The notes beneath the pieces were generated by a model. That model made no database searches, had not been told where the DNA came from, and worked only from the letters and a program-made list of their open reading frames with translations. The translations under genes were made by a program, and so were the position numbers. DNA of 64,000 nucleotides from Faeciplasma sp964650705 (lineage in GTDB: Bacteria > Bacillota > Clostridia > Oscillospirales > Ruminococcaceae), in NCBI GenBank assembly GCA_964650705.1, contig CAZYUJ010000007.1, positions 1-64,000 of the forward strand, written 5' to 3'. Shown one piece after another: positions 33,852-41,961 of the stretch. Position 1 is the first letter of the stretch. Each line of letters starts with the position of its first letter.

Positions 33852-34058
33852 ATGGCAAAAGTAACATTTGCTACCGACGTTTGCAAGGGCTGTGGGCTTT
33901 GCGTTAATGCTTGTCCCAAGCAGCTCATTGTTCTTAGCAACGATAAAATCAACAAAAAAGGTCATTCTCCCGCTGAGATAACCGATCAGTCCAAGTGCAT
34001 CGGCTGTGCATTCTGTGCAACCATGTGTCCCGACTGTGTTATCACCGTCGAGAAGTAA
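33852..34058 (+). CDS. vorD: 2-oxoacid:ferredoxin oxidoreductase delta subunit (2x[4Fe-4S] ferredoxin)
   Basis: 68 residues with two complete cluster motifs, CKGCGLCVNACP (about 12-23) and CIGCAFCATMCP (about 47-58). As the first of four consecutive oxidoreductase genes it is the ferredoxin-like subunit that carries electrons to or from the thiamine-diphosphate subunit. ATG with an AAAGGAGAG ribosome-binding site. Confidence 0.88.
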   Translation: MAKVTFATDVCKGCGLCVNACPKQLIVLSNDKINKKGHSPAEITDQSKCIGCAFCATMCPDCVITVEK

Positions 34059-34076
34059 TCGGAAAGGAGAATCATT

Positions 34077-35138
34077 ATGGCAGAGAAAGTTTTAATGAAG
34101 GGTAACGAAGCTATCGCGGAAGCCGCTATCCGTGCGGGCTGCCGCCACTATTTCGGTTATCCCATCACTCCTCAGACAGAGCTTGCAGCCTATATGGCAA
34201 AGAGAATGCCAAAGATCGGCGGCGTTTTCCTCCAGGCTGAAAGCGAAGTTTCCGCGATCAACATGGTATACGGAGTTGCAGGCACAGGCCTTAGAGTCAT
34301 GACCTCGTCATCCAGCCCGGGTGTCTCCTTGAAGCAGGAGGGTATTTCCTATATCGCCGGTGCAGACTTGCCCGCACTTATCGTTAACGTACAGCGCGGC
34401 GGCCCCGGTTTGGGCGGTATCCAGCCCTCACAGTCTGATTATTTCCAGGCAACCAAGGGCGGCGGACACGGTGACTATCACCTTATCGTTTTGGCTCCCG
34501 CTTCCGTTCAGGAAATGGCTGACCTTACTGCAACCGCTTTTGACCTCGCTGATAAATACAGAATGCCCACAATGATCTTGGCTGACGGCACAATGGGTCA
34601 GATGATGGAGCCTGTCGTTTTGCCCGAACCCTATGAAGCAAAGAGCGAAAAGCCTTGGGCAGTAACAGGAACAAAGTGTGAGCGTGAGCACAATATCATC
34701 AACTCCTTGTATCTCGTTCCCGATGAGCTTGAAAGAGTTAACTTTGAAAGATTTGAAAAATATAAGACAGTTGAAGAAAACGAAGTCATGTATGAGGAAT
34801 ACATGATGGATGACGCCGAGTATTGCATCGTTGCATTCGGCATCGCCGCCCGTGTCTCAAAGAATGCGATCAACATGGCTCGCGAAAAGGGTATCAAGGT
34901 CGGAATGATCCGTCCGATCACTCTTTGGCCTTTCCCGAAGGATGTTATCAACAAAGCCGCTGACAAGGTCAAGGCGTTCGTTTCCGTTGAGCTTTCTATG
35001 GGCCAGATGATCGAGGACGTTAAGCTCGCTGAAGAATGCAAAAAGCCTGTATATCTTTGCAACCGTGCAGGCGGCATGATCCCCGAACCCGGCGAGATCA
35101 TCGCAAAACTTGAAGAGATCAAAGGAGGTAACGACTGA
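34077..35138 (+). CDS. vorB: 2-oxoisovalerate-type ferredoxin oxidoreductase, alpha subunit (VorB-like)
   Basis: 353 residues. It matches the pyrimidine-domain subunit of 2-oxoacid:ferredoxin oxidoreductases: GNEAIAEAAIRAGCRHYFGYPITPQTE (split over 9-35), SSSSPGVSLKQEG, VQRGGPGLGG and ADGTMGQMMEP, with a C-terminal transketolase-like domain. The four-gene layout (delta, alpha, beta, gamma) is that of VOR/KOR enzymes. The branched-chain context favours 2-oxoisovalerate and related oxoacids, acting reductively (acyl-CoA + CO2 + reduced ferredoxin). ATG with an AAAGGAGAA ribosome-binding site. Confidence 0.87.
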   Translation: MAEKVLMKGNEAIAEAAIRAGCRHYFGYPITPQTELAAYMAKRMPKIGGVFLQAESEVSAINMVYGVAGTGLRVMTSSSSPGVSLKQEGISYIAGADLPALIVNVQRGGPGLGGIQPSQSDYFQATKGGGHGDYHLIVLAPASVQEMADLTATAFDLADKYRMPTMILADGTMGQMMEPVVLPEPYEAKSEKPWAVTGTKCEREHNIINSLYLVPDELERVNFERFEKYKTVEENEVMYEEYMMDDAEYCIVAFGIAARVSKNAINMAREKGIKVGMIRPITLWPFPKDVINKAADKVKAFVSVELSMGQMIEDVKLAEECKKPVYLCNRAGGMIPEPGEIIAKLEEIKGGND

Positions 35139-35893
35139 TGGCAGTTGTATTTGAAAAACCCAAGGCTTTAACAGATGCGCCGCTTCACTATTGCCCCGGT
35201 TGTACCCACGGCATAATCCACCGCCTTGTTGCCGAAGCTATCGACGAGCTCGGCGTTTTGGGAAAGACTATCGGCGTTGCACCCGTCGGATGCTCGGTAA
35301 TGGCATATAACTATTTTGCTTGCGACATGGTTGAGGCTGCTCACGGCAGAGCTCCCGCTGTTGCCACAGGACTTAAGCGTGCTCTCCCCGAAAACGTAAT
35401 ATTCACATATCAGGGCGACGGCGACCTCGCCTCTATCGGCATGGCTGAAACCGTTCACGCCGCAACAAGAAACGAAAACATCACAGTTATCTTCGTTAAC
35501 AACGCGATCTATGGTATGACAGGCGGCCAGATGGCTCCGACATCCTTGCCCGGTCAGGTCACACAGACCTCTCCCTACGGAAGAGACGTAAAGACCGTCG
35601 GTTTCCCGATCAAGGTTTCCGAAATGCTCTCGGCACTTGACGGCCCCGAATATATCGAGCGTGTTGCCGTTAACAACGTGAAGAACGTTAAGGCAGCAAA
35701 GAAGGCTATCAAGAAGGCTTTCGAGAATCAGATCAACGGTAAGGGCTTTAGCTTGATCGAAGTCGTATCCTCTTGTCCTACAAACTGGGGAATGACTCCT
35801 CAAAAGGCTTTGGAGTGGATCGACACGAATATGATCCCATATTATCCTTTGGGTGTATATAAGGACAGAAGCGCTGTAAAGGAGGAGAAGTAA
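35138..35893 (+). CDS. vorA: 2-oxoisovalerate-type ferredoxin oxidoreductase, beta subunit
   Basis: 251 residues. Thiamine-diphosphate-binding subunit: YCPGCTHGIIHRL near the N-terminus, APVGCSVMAYNYF, and the ThDP/Mg motif YQGDGDLASIGMAE followed by FVNNAIYGMTGGQMAPTS. It overlaps the alpha subunit by one base (TGATG). It forms the catalytic core with the alpha and gamma subunits. Confidence 0.88.
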   Translation: MAVVFEKPKALTDAPLHYCPGCTHGIIHRLVAEAIDELGVLGKTIGVAPVGCSVMAYNYFACDMVEAAHGRAPAVATGLKRALPENVIFTYQGDGDLASIGMAETVHAATRNENITVIFVNNAIYGMTGGQMAPTSLPGQVTQTSPYGRDVKTVGFPIKVSEMLSALDGPEYIERVAVNNVKNVKAAKKAIKKAFENQINGKGFSLIEVVSSCPTNWGMTPQKALEWIDTNMIPYYPLGVYKDRSAVKEEK

Positions 35894-35895
35894 TC

Positions 35896-36435
35896 ATGGC
35901 AACAAATAACATCCTCATCGCAGGCTTTGGCGGACAGGGCGTTTTGTTCGCAGGGAAGTTTTTAGCATATAAAGGACTTTTGGAAGAAAAGGAGATCTCT
36001 TGGCTTCCTTCATACGGCCCCGAAATGCGCGGCGGAACTGCTAACTGTTCTGTTATCATCAGCGATACTCCCGTTGGTTCACCCATCGTATCCACACCTG
36101 ATGTTTTAATGGTCATGAACCTTCCCTCACTCGATAAATATGAGTCTGCGGCAGCGAAGGGCTCAAAGATCTTTGTCGACTCGACCCTTATTTCGAGAAG
36201 CGTTGAGCGTGATGACGTCACCGCTTATTACATTCCCGCAACACAGATGGCGAAGGATCTCGGGATCCCGACTCTTGCGAACATGATAATGGTCGGAAAG
36301 ATCATCAAGGAGACGGGCGTTGTTTCCTTTGACAACATGGCTGACTCTTTGAAAAAGGTAGTATCCGCAAAGCGTGCAGAGCTTTTGGAGCTTAACCTTA
36401 AGGCACTTGAAGCAGGATACAATTATATCGGTTAA
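35896..36435 (+). CDS. vorC: 2-oxoisovalerate-type ferredoxin oxidoreductase, gamma subunit
   Basis: 179 residues. Opens with IAGFGGQGVLFAGKFLA, the hallmark of the gamma subunit that binds the CoA end, and has PSYGPEMRGGTANCSVIIS and a long C-terminal helix. Start ATG two bases after the beta-subunit stop, with AAGGAGGAG. A long inverted repeat follows before the aminotransferase gene. Confidence 0.88.
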   Translation: MATNNILIAGFGGQGVLFAGKFLAYKGLLEEKEISWLPSYGPEMRGGTANCSVIISDTPVGSPIVSTPDVLMVMNLPSLDKYESAAAKGSKIFVDSTLISRSVERDDVTAYYIPATQMAKDLGIPTLANMIMVGKIIKETGVVSFDNMADSLKKVVSAKRAELLELNLKALEAGYNYIG

Positions 36436-36464
36436 AACACTTGATAAATATTTAAAAATGTGAT

Positions 36465-36506
36465 AGTGTGAAATAAGATGGCGACATATGCCGCTTATTT
36501 CACACT
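36465..36506 (+). promoter_or_regulatory. Long hairpin between vorC and the aminotransferase gene
   Basis: Perfect 13-bp arms AGTGTGAAATAAG and CTTATTTCACACT enclose ATGGCGACATATGCCG, which can pair further (GGC/GCC). There is no T-run, so it is more likely an RNA-processing, stability or operator site than a terminator. Confidence 0.6.
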
Positions 36507-36546
36507 TGGCATTTAGAAAAGAATTCTCTTTTGGAGGTTGAATATT

Positions 36547-37614
36547 ATGCTCGATATCAGAATCGAAAAAACTCAAAACCCAAAGGCTAAGCCCGAAAAA
36601 GGAGCTCCTTTGGGATTCGGTCACATCTTCACCGACCATATGTTTGTAATGAACTATACCGAAGGCATGGGCTGGCATGACGCAAGGATCGTTCCCTTTG
36701 ATAACATCTCTCTTTCTCCTGCTTCAATGGTGTTCCACTATGGACAGGAAATGTTCGAAGGCTTGAAGGCTTATAAGGGCGAGGACGGAACCGTTTATCT
36801 CTTCCGCCCCGATATGAACGCTAAGCGTGCTAACGCTTCTAACAACCGCCTTTGCATCCCCGAGATCCCCGAAGAAGACTTCGTTCAGGCTGTTAAGGCT
36901 GTCGTTGACGTTGACAGAGATTGGATCCCCGAGGAAGCAGGTACCAGCCTTTATATCCGTCCCTTCGTTATCGCAACCGATAACTTCTTGGGCGTTGCTC
37001 CTTCAAAGACTTATTTGTTCATGGTTATCCTCTCTCCTTCCGGAGCATACTATGCAAGCGGACTTGCACCTGTTGGCATCTGGATCGAGGATGAATATGT
37101 CCGTGCAGTAAAGGGCGGTATCGGCTATGCTAAGACGGGCGGCAACTATGCCGCATCCTTGGCGGCACAGGTCAAGGCTCACGACGGCGGATATAGCCAG
37201 GTTTTGTGGCTCGACGGCGTTGAAAGAAAGTATATCGAGGAAGTCGGAGCTATGAACATCGTGTTCAAGATCTCCGGCAAGATCGTAACCCCCGCACTTA
37301 ACGGTTCTATCCTTCCCGGTATCACAAGAAACTCCGTTTTAAAGCTTTGCCGTGATTGGGGCTATGAGGTCGAGGAGAGAAAGATCTCCGTTGACGAGCT
37401 TGTTGAAGCCGCTCACAACGGAACCCTCGAAGAAGTTTTCGGAACGGGAACAGCGGCTGTTGTTTCCCCTGTCGGAAAGCTCAGATATAAGGACGAAGTG
37501 TTTAACATCGGTGACGGCGGCATCGGAGAGCTTACACAAAAGCTCTATGACGAGATCACAGGCATCCAGTGGGGCAAGCGTGAAGATCCCAACGGCTGGA
37601 GAGTTATTGTTTAA
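36547..37614 (+). CDS. ilvE: Branched-chain amino acid aminotransferase
   Basis: 355 residues from ATG at 36547 with TTTTGGAGG upstream; the in-frame TTG at 36538 overlaps that site. Class IV PLP aminotransferase: FHYGQEMFEGLKAY, GYAKTGGNYAASL with the PLP Lys, EEVGAMNIVFKI, and GSILPGITRNS. It interconverts Leu, Ile and Val with their 2-oxoacids using glutamate. Its position right after the oxidoreductase fits the last step of making these amino acids from branched-chain acyl-CoAs. Confidence 0.94.
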   Translation: MLDIRIEKTQNPKAKPEKGAPLGFGHIFTDHMFVMNYTEGMGWHDARIVPFDNISLSPASMVFHYGQEMFEGLKAYKGEDGTVYLFRPDMNAKRANASNNRLCIPEIPEEDFVQAVKAVVDVDRDWIPEEAGTSLYIRPFVIATDNFLGVAPSKTYLFMVILSPSGAYYASGLAPVGIWIEDEYVRAVKGGIGYAKTGGNYAASLAAQVKAHDGGYSQVLWLDGVERKYIEEVGAMNIVFKISGKIVTPALNGSILPGITRNSVLKLCRDWGYEVEERKISVDELVEAAHNGTLEEVFGTGTAAVVSPVGKLRYKDEVFNIGDGGIGELTQKLYDEITGIQWGKREDPNGWRVIV

Positions 37615-37640
37615 CATCCTATATTAAAGGAGGTAATTTT

Positions 37641-38924
37641 ATGAGCAAAAGAAAGATCGAGACCACCTGTGTACAGGGCGGTTACACTCCCGGAAACGGT
37701 GAGCCCAGACAGATCCCTATAATCCAGTCCACCACCTTCAAATATTCCACCAGCGAGGATATGGGCAAGCTTTTCGACCTTGAAGCAGAAGGCTATTTCT
37801 ATTCCCGTTTACAGAATCCCACTTGTGACTTCGTCGCAAAGAAGATCTGTGAGCTTGAGGGCGGAACTGCCGCAATGCTCACATCTTCGGGTCAGGCGGC
37901 AAACTTCTTTGCTACCTTTAATATCGCGAACGCAGGCGACCATATCGTTTCCATTTCCGCTATCTACGGCGGAACCTTCAACCTCTTTAACGTCACGATG
38001 AGAAAAATGGGCGTTGATTTCACCTTTATTTCTCCCGATTGCACCGACGAGGAGCTTGAAGCCGCATTCAAGCCCAACACCAAGGCTGTTTTCGGCGAGA
38101 CTATCGCAAACCCTGCGCTCAGAGTTTTGGATATCGAGCGTTTTGCAAACGCCGCACACGCTCACGGTGTCCCCCTGATCATTGACAACACCTTCGCAAC
38201 CCCCGTTAACTGCCGTCCGTTTGAATTCGGAGCAGATATCGTTACACATTCGACCACCAAGTATATGGACGGTCACGGTGCCGCTGTCGGCGGATGCATC
38301 GTTGATTCGGGCAAGTTCGATTGGATGGCACACGCAGACAAATTCCCCGGACTTACGACCCCCGATGACAGCTATCACGGAATTACCTATTGCGAGCGCT
38401 TCGGAAAAGAGGGTGCGTTCATAACCAAGGCGACAGCACAGCTTATGCGTGACTTTGGCTGCACGGCTGCGCCCCAAAGCGCATTCATTCTCAACCTCGG
38501 TCTTGAAAGCCTGCACGTCAGAATGGCTCGCCACTGTGAAAACGGCTTGAAGGTTGCGACCTTCCTTAAGGATCACCCGAAGATCAATTGGGTCAAATAT
38601 CCGAATCTTGAAGGCGACGAGGACTATGAGCTCGCTCAGAAATATTTACCCAACGGCTCCTGTGGCGTTGTAAGCTTTGGAGTCAAGGGCGGAAGAAAGG
38701 CTGCAGAAGCTTTCATGAAGGAGCTTAAGCTCTGTGCTATCGAGACACACGTTGCCGACGCAAGAACCTGCTGCTTGCATCCTGCAAGTACTACGCATCG
38801 CCAGATGAGTGACAGCGAGCTTGTTGCAGCAGGCATTTCCCCCGATCTTGTCCGCCTTTCCTGCGGTATCGAGTCGGCTGACGACCTTATCAATGACCTT
38901 GCTCAGGCACTTGAAATCGTATAA
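37641..38924 (+). CDS. metY: O-acetylhomoserine sulfhydrylase (homocysteine synthase)
   Basis: 427 residues, the long Cys/Met-metabolism PLP enzyme: YSRLQNPTCDFVAKKI, IIDNTFATPVNCRPFEFGAD, HSTTKYMDGHGAAVGG (PLP Lys) and a C-terminal HPASTTHRQMSD. It makes homocysteine from O-acetylhomoserine and sulfide. Start ATG with AAAGGAGG. It follows ilvE by 26 bases and precedes metA, so methionine synthesis shares this transcript. Confidence 0.93.
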   Translation: MSKRKIETTCVQGGYTPGNGEPRQIPIIQSTTFKYSTSEDMGKLFDLEAEGYFYSRLQNPTCDFVAKKICELEGGTAAMLTSSGQAANFFATFNIANAGDHIVSISAIYGGTFNLFNVTMRKMGVDFTFISPDCTDEELEAAFKPNTKAVFGETIANPALRVLDIERFANAAHAHGVPLIIDNTFATPVNCRPFEFGADIVTHSTTKYMDGHGAAVGGCIVDSGKFDWMAHADKFPGLTTPDDSYHGITYCERFGKEGAFITKATAQLMRDFGCTAAPQSAFILNLGLESLHVRMARHCENGLKVATFLKDHPKINWVKYPNLEGDEDYELAQKYLPNGSCGVVSFGVKGGRKAAEAFMKELKLCAIETHVADARTCCLHPASTTHRQMSDSELVAAGISPDLVRLSCGIESADDLINDLAQALEIV

Positions 38925-38947
38925 AATCAACCCCATAGGAGATAATA

Positions 38948-39862
38948 ATGCCAATCAAAATTCCCAACAGCTTGCCTGCGGCAAAGACACTGGCAGATGA
39001 GAATATATTTGTAATGACAGAAACAAGAGCGATGACACAGGATATCCGTCCTTTGAAGATCCTTCTCTTGAACCTGATGCCAACAAAGATCGACACCGAA
39101 ACACAGCTTGCGCGTCTTATCGGAAACACACCCCTACAGGTCGAGGTCGAGTTTATCCACACAGCAAGCCACGAGTCTAAGAACACCTCAAAGGAGCACC
39201 TTTTCTCGTTCTATAAGACCTTTGATCAGGTCAGGCACAAAAAGTTTGACGGAATGATCATAACGGGTGCGCCCGTTGAGATGCTCGAATTTGAAGACGT
39301 TGAATATTGGCCGGAGCTTTGCGAGATATTTGAGTGGACAAAAACACACGTTCATTCAACCTTCCACATTTGTTGGGGCGCTCAGGCCGGGCTTTATTAT
39401 CACTTCGGAATCAAAAAATATCCGCTTCCCGAAAAGATGTTCGGCGTTTTCGAGCATACCGTTGACTATAAGAACCCGATCCTTTTCAGAGGCGCTGACG
39501 ACGTTTTCATGGCTCCGCATTCCCGCCACTCCACAGTTTTGCAGGAGGATATTGAAAAAGTCCCCGAGCTTAAGATCCTCGCAACAAGCGAAAAAGCGGG
39601 AGTATATGCTTGCATGACACAAAACGGCAAGCAGATATTCATCACCGGTCACTCGGAATATGATGCAAACACCTTGGCGAAGGAATATTTCAGAGACAAG
39701 GACAAGGGGCTTGATATCAAAGTCCCCGAAAACTATTTCCCCGATGATGATGACACCAAGGCTCCCCGTGTTTCTTGGAGATCGCACGCAAATCTTTTAT
39801 ATTCAAACTGGCTCAACTATTTCGTATATCAAACAACTCCTTACGATATTGAAGAGGTTTAA
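38948..39862 (+). CDS. metAA: Homoserine O-acetyltransferase (MetA family)
   Basis: 304 residues. MetA family with catalytic Cys142 in HICWGAQAG, and HSRHST and GHSEYDA near the His-Glu sites. Residue 111 lies in TGAPVEMLEF and is Glu; E. coli MetA has Gly111. Published work on Bacillus MetA ties Glu111 to acetyl-CoA use, so I call this an acetyltransferase, consistent with the adjacent metY. ATG with a TAGGAGAT ribosome-binding site. Confidence 0.92.
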   Translation: MPIKIPNSLPAAKTLADENIFVMTETRAMTQDIRPLKILLLNLMPTKIDTETQLARLIGNTPLQVEVEFIHTASHESKNTSKEHLFSFYKTFDQVRHKKFDGMIITGAPVEMLEFEDVEYWPELCEIFEWTKTHVHSTFHICWGAQAGLYYHFGIKKYPLPEKMFGVFEHTVDYKNPILFRGADDVFMAPHSRHSTVLQEDIEKVPELKILATSEKAGVYACMTQNGKQIFITGHSEYDANTLAKEYFRDKDKGLDIKVPENYFPDDDDTKAPRVSWRSHANLLYSNWLNYFVYQTTPYDIEEV

Positions 39863-39864
39863 CT

Positions 39865-40320
39865 ATGGCAAAGCACCCAAAGGATTCACAAACTGAATGT
39901 TCGCACATAATCGTTCCGAAACACCTTAACGGCGGAAACCGTCTTTTCGGCGGCACGCTTATCGAGTGGATCGACGATGTCGGCGCGATCACCGCACGAC
40001 GCCACTGCGGCGGAATGGTAACGGGCGCTTCGATGGATAACGTCCAGTTTTTGGCGCCTGCCTATCAAAACGAGACGGTCGTTTGTGTCGGAAAAGTAAC
40101 CTATACGGGCAACACCTCGCTCGAGGTCTGTGTTAAGTCCTATGCCGAAACACTTGACGGCGAAAGAAGGCTCATAAACGTGGCATATCAGGTTGCTGTT
40201 CATATTGATGAAAACGGAAAGCCGAAGCCTGTTCCCGCACTTGAACCCGAGACCGACGAGGAAAAGGAAGAATTTGAGCGTGCAAAACAAAGAAAAGAGC
40301 TCAGAAAGATGTATAGATAA
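39865..40320 (+). CDS. Hotdog-fold acyl-CoA thioesterase
   Basis: 151 residues. Matches the YciA/BFIT-type thioesterases: HLNGGNRLFGGTLIEWIDD at the N-terminal helix, GASMDNVQFLAPAYQNE, then a Lys/Glu-rich tail. It hydrolyses acyl-CoA to free acid and CoA. As the last gene of a transcript that makes branched acyl-CoAs it may release CoA or keep acyl-CoA pools in check. It begins 2 bases after metA and ends at a strong terminator. Confidence 0.82.
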   Translation: MAKHPKDSQTECSHIIVPKHLNGGNRLFGGTLIEWIDDVGAITARRHCGGMVTGASMDNVQFLAPAYQNETVVCVGKVTYTGNTSLEVCVKSYAETLDGERRLINVAYQVAVHIDENGKPKPVPALEPETDEEKEEFERAKQRKELRKMYR

Positions 40321-40326
40321 AATAAG

Positions 40327-40352
40327 ATCCACCCGATTGGGTGGATTTTTTC
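40327..40352 (+). terminator. Terminator of the Val/ilvE/met transcript
   Basis: ATCCACCC-gatt-GGGTGGAT followed by TTTTTTC, seven bases after the thioesterase stop. Confidence 0.9.
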
Positions 40353-40419
40353 ATATTATGAATATTTGGGTGAGGGTGACAGATAATAAAGCCATAAAAA
40401 TGTTATTGGAGGATTGATT

Positions 40420-40869
40420 ATGACCCTTACTCAGAAAGAAACCGCCCTCTTACAGGATCTCAAGAATCAGGAAAAGCTTTGCTATGATAAGTATAACAAA
40501 TATAGCAAGGATGCTCACGCAGAGGAGCTGAAGAGCCTTTTCGGCGAGATCGCCGCCGCTGAAAAGAGCCACTATGACACCGTTTGCTCACTCTTGCAGG
40601 GGACTGTGCCCCACATGCCTTCAGGGCTTAATGCAAACAACAAGTTCTGCTGCAAGGTCGATTATCCCAACGAAGCAGCCAAAAGCTCCGATCAGTTCCT
40701 GCTGAGCGATATGCTTGCGATGGAAAAGCATGTTTCAGGGCTCTATGATACAAGTGTGTTTGAGTTCAACGACCCTGCGGCAAGACGTGCGCTCAATCAC
40801 ATCCAGTCCGAAGAACAGCAGCACGGCGAAAAGCTCTATGCTTATATGTCTCAGAACGGGATGTACTAA
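40420..40869 (+). CDS. Ferritin-like coat protein, CotF-like
   Basis: 149 residues from ATG at 40420 (GGAGG 8 bases upstream). It is all-helical: two long amphipathic helices (about 5-62 and 88-148) with regularly spaced Glu/His (EIAAAEKSHYDTV, IQSEEQQHGEKLYAYM). This fits the Coat_F/ferritin-like proteins of the spore coat in Clostridia. No metal-site proof is possible here. Promoter not clear; it ends at its own terminator. Confidence 0.68.
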   Translation: MTLTQKETALLQDLKNQEKLCYDKYNKYSKDAHAEELKSLFGEIAAAEKSHYDTVCSLLQGTVPHMPSGLNANNKFCCKVDYPNEAAKSSDQFLLSDMLAMEKHVSGLYDTSVFEFNDPAARRALNHIQSEEQQHGEKLYAYMSQNGMY

Positions 40870-40876
40870 AATCAAA

Positions 40877-40914
40877 ACAGCCTTCGAGCATCATCGGAGG
40901 CTGTGATTTTTACA
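40877..40914 (+). terminator. Terminator after the coat-like gene
   Basis: ACAGCCttcga...tcggaGGCTGT followed by GATTTTTAC, eight bases after the stop. Confidence 0.75.
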
Positions 40915-40921
40915 TATGTAG

Positions 40922-40950
40922 TTGATTGAACGGGCTTTTTGTGGTAGAAT
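40922..40950 (+). promoter_or_regulatory. Promoter of tcdA
   Basis: TTGATT (40922-40927), 17 bases, TAGAAT (40945-40950), 31 bases before the start codon. Confidence 0.6.
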
Positions 40951-40981
40951 ATCATAAATGAGTTAATGCGAGGGGATATAA

Positions 40982-41686
40982 ATGTCCATTTTTTCAAGAA
41001 CTGAGATCTTGCTTGGCGATGAGGCTATGGAGCGCTTAAAAAATGCGCGCGTTGCTGTTTTCGGCGTCGGCGGTGTCGGGGGATATGTTTGCGAGATGCT
41101 TGCACGCTCGGGTGTGGGGCACATAACGCTGATCGACAGCGATTGTGTTAGCGAAACCAACCGCAACCGTCAGATAATCGCGCTTGAAAGCACGACAGGC
41201 AAGCCGAAGGTCGGGGTCATGCGTGATAGGATTTTGGACATCAATCCCGATGCAGAGGTCGATGCGATCGAGATGTTCTATACTCCCGAGAATGCAGACA
41301 GTATTTCACTTTCGGAATATGATTATATCGCTGATTGTATCGACACGATGACCTCTAAGATCGAGCTCATCATGCGTGCGAAAGCTGTGGGCATCAAGAT
41401 CATCAGCGCAATGGGCGCCGGCAACAAGCTTGATCCGACAAAATTTGAGGTGAGCGATCTTTATAAGACATCAGTCTGCCCTTTGGCAAGGACTTTGCGC
41501 TATGAGCTGAAAAGGAGAGGAGTCAGATCGCTGAAGGTCGTATATTCGAAGGAAGAGCCCAAGAAGCCGAAAGGCGAGGTCACGGGCGAGAGCTTCGGAA
41601 GGCACATTCCCGCATCGGTGGCGTTTGCGCCGTCTGCGATGGGAATCGTTATGGCGAGCGAGATCGTTAAGGATATAATCGGATAA
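40982..41686 (+). CDS. tcdA: tRNA threonylcarbamoyladenosine dehydratase
   Basis: 234 residues. E1-like ThiF/MoeB-fold enzyme of the CsdL/TcdA group: VFGVGGVGGYVCEMLARSG (nucleotide loop), LIDSDCVSETNRNRQI, and DCIDTMTSKIELI. It closes t6A37 of tRNA to the cyclic form using ATP. The length fits. Start ATG after GAGGGG. It ends at a T-rich terminator, followed by a three-hairpin element. Confidence 0.9.
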   Translation: MSIFSRTEILLGDEAMERLKNARVAVFGVGGVGGYVCEMLARSGVGHITLIDSDCVSETNRNRQIIALESTTGKPKVGVMRDRILDINPDAEVDAIEMFYTPENADSISLSEYDYIADCIDTMTSKIELIMRAKAVGIKIISAMGAGNKLDPTKFEVSDLYKTSVCPLARTLRYELKRRGVRSLKVVYSKEEPKKPKGEVTGESFGRHIPASVAFAPSAMGIVMASEIVKDIIG

Positions 41687-41690
41687 CTGA

Positions 41691-41720
41691 AGCGGCAGGT
41701 GACTGCCGCCTTTTTTATTG
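41691..41720 (+). terminator. Terminator of tcdA
   Basis: GCGGCA-ggtgac-TGCCGC followed by CTTTTTTATT. Confidence 0.8.
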
Positions 41721-41734
41721 CTCACGCAATGTGG

Positions 41735-41830
41735 GGGCGAAGCCCGCGTCGCGCGAAGCGCGCCGCTTGTTCCAAGGCGCCTTCGGCGCCTTGGAACGCC
41801 CCGCTGCAAGCAGCGGGGCAGGGCTTCGCC
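41735..41830. repeat. Three-hairpin dispersed element, copy 2
   Basis: Left arm GGGCGAAGCCC (41735-41745), right arm GGGCTTCGCC (41821-41830). Hairpin 1 GCGTCGCGC-gaa-GCGCGCCGC has one mismatch. Hairpin 2 is 13 bp, GTTCCAAGGCGCC-ttc with its complement (41769-41797). Hairpin 3 is GCCCCGCTGC-aa-GCAGCGGGGC (41798-41819). It lies between tcdA and dinB. Copy 3 beyond dinB has the identical central hairpin. Confidence 0.85.
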
Positions 41831-41883
41831 GCACGTCGGCAGCAAGTGTCCAAAAAATGACCCCAAAACACAAAACTTTCCGC

Positions 41884-41912
41884 TTTACAAACGCGAACAT
41901 ATGTGCTACAAT
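41884..41912 (+). promoter_or_regulatory. Promoter of dinB with LexA half-site in spacer
   Basis: TTTACA (41884-41889), 17 bases, TACAAT (41907-41912). The spacer contains CGAACATATGTGC (GAAC at 41895), close to the Gram-positive LexA box. Confidence 0.75.
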
Positions 41913-41927
41913 AGCCTTGTAAGACAA

Positions 41928-41939
41928 GAACAAATGTTC
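41928..41939 (+). promoter_or_regulatory. LexA (SOS) box
   Basis: GAAC-AAAT-GTTC is a perfect GAAC-N4-GTTC operator, downstream of the start point of dinB transcription and 22 bases before its start codon. With the spacer site this makes dinB a clear SOS gene. Confidence 0.8.
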
Positions 41940-41961
41940 CGAAACGAAAGAGGGCTTTGCT

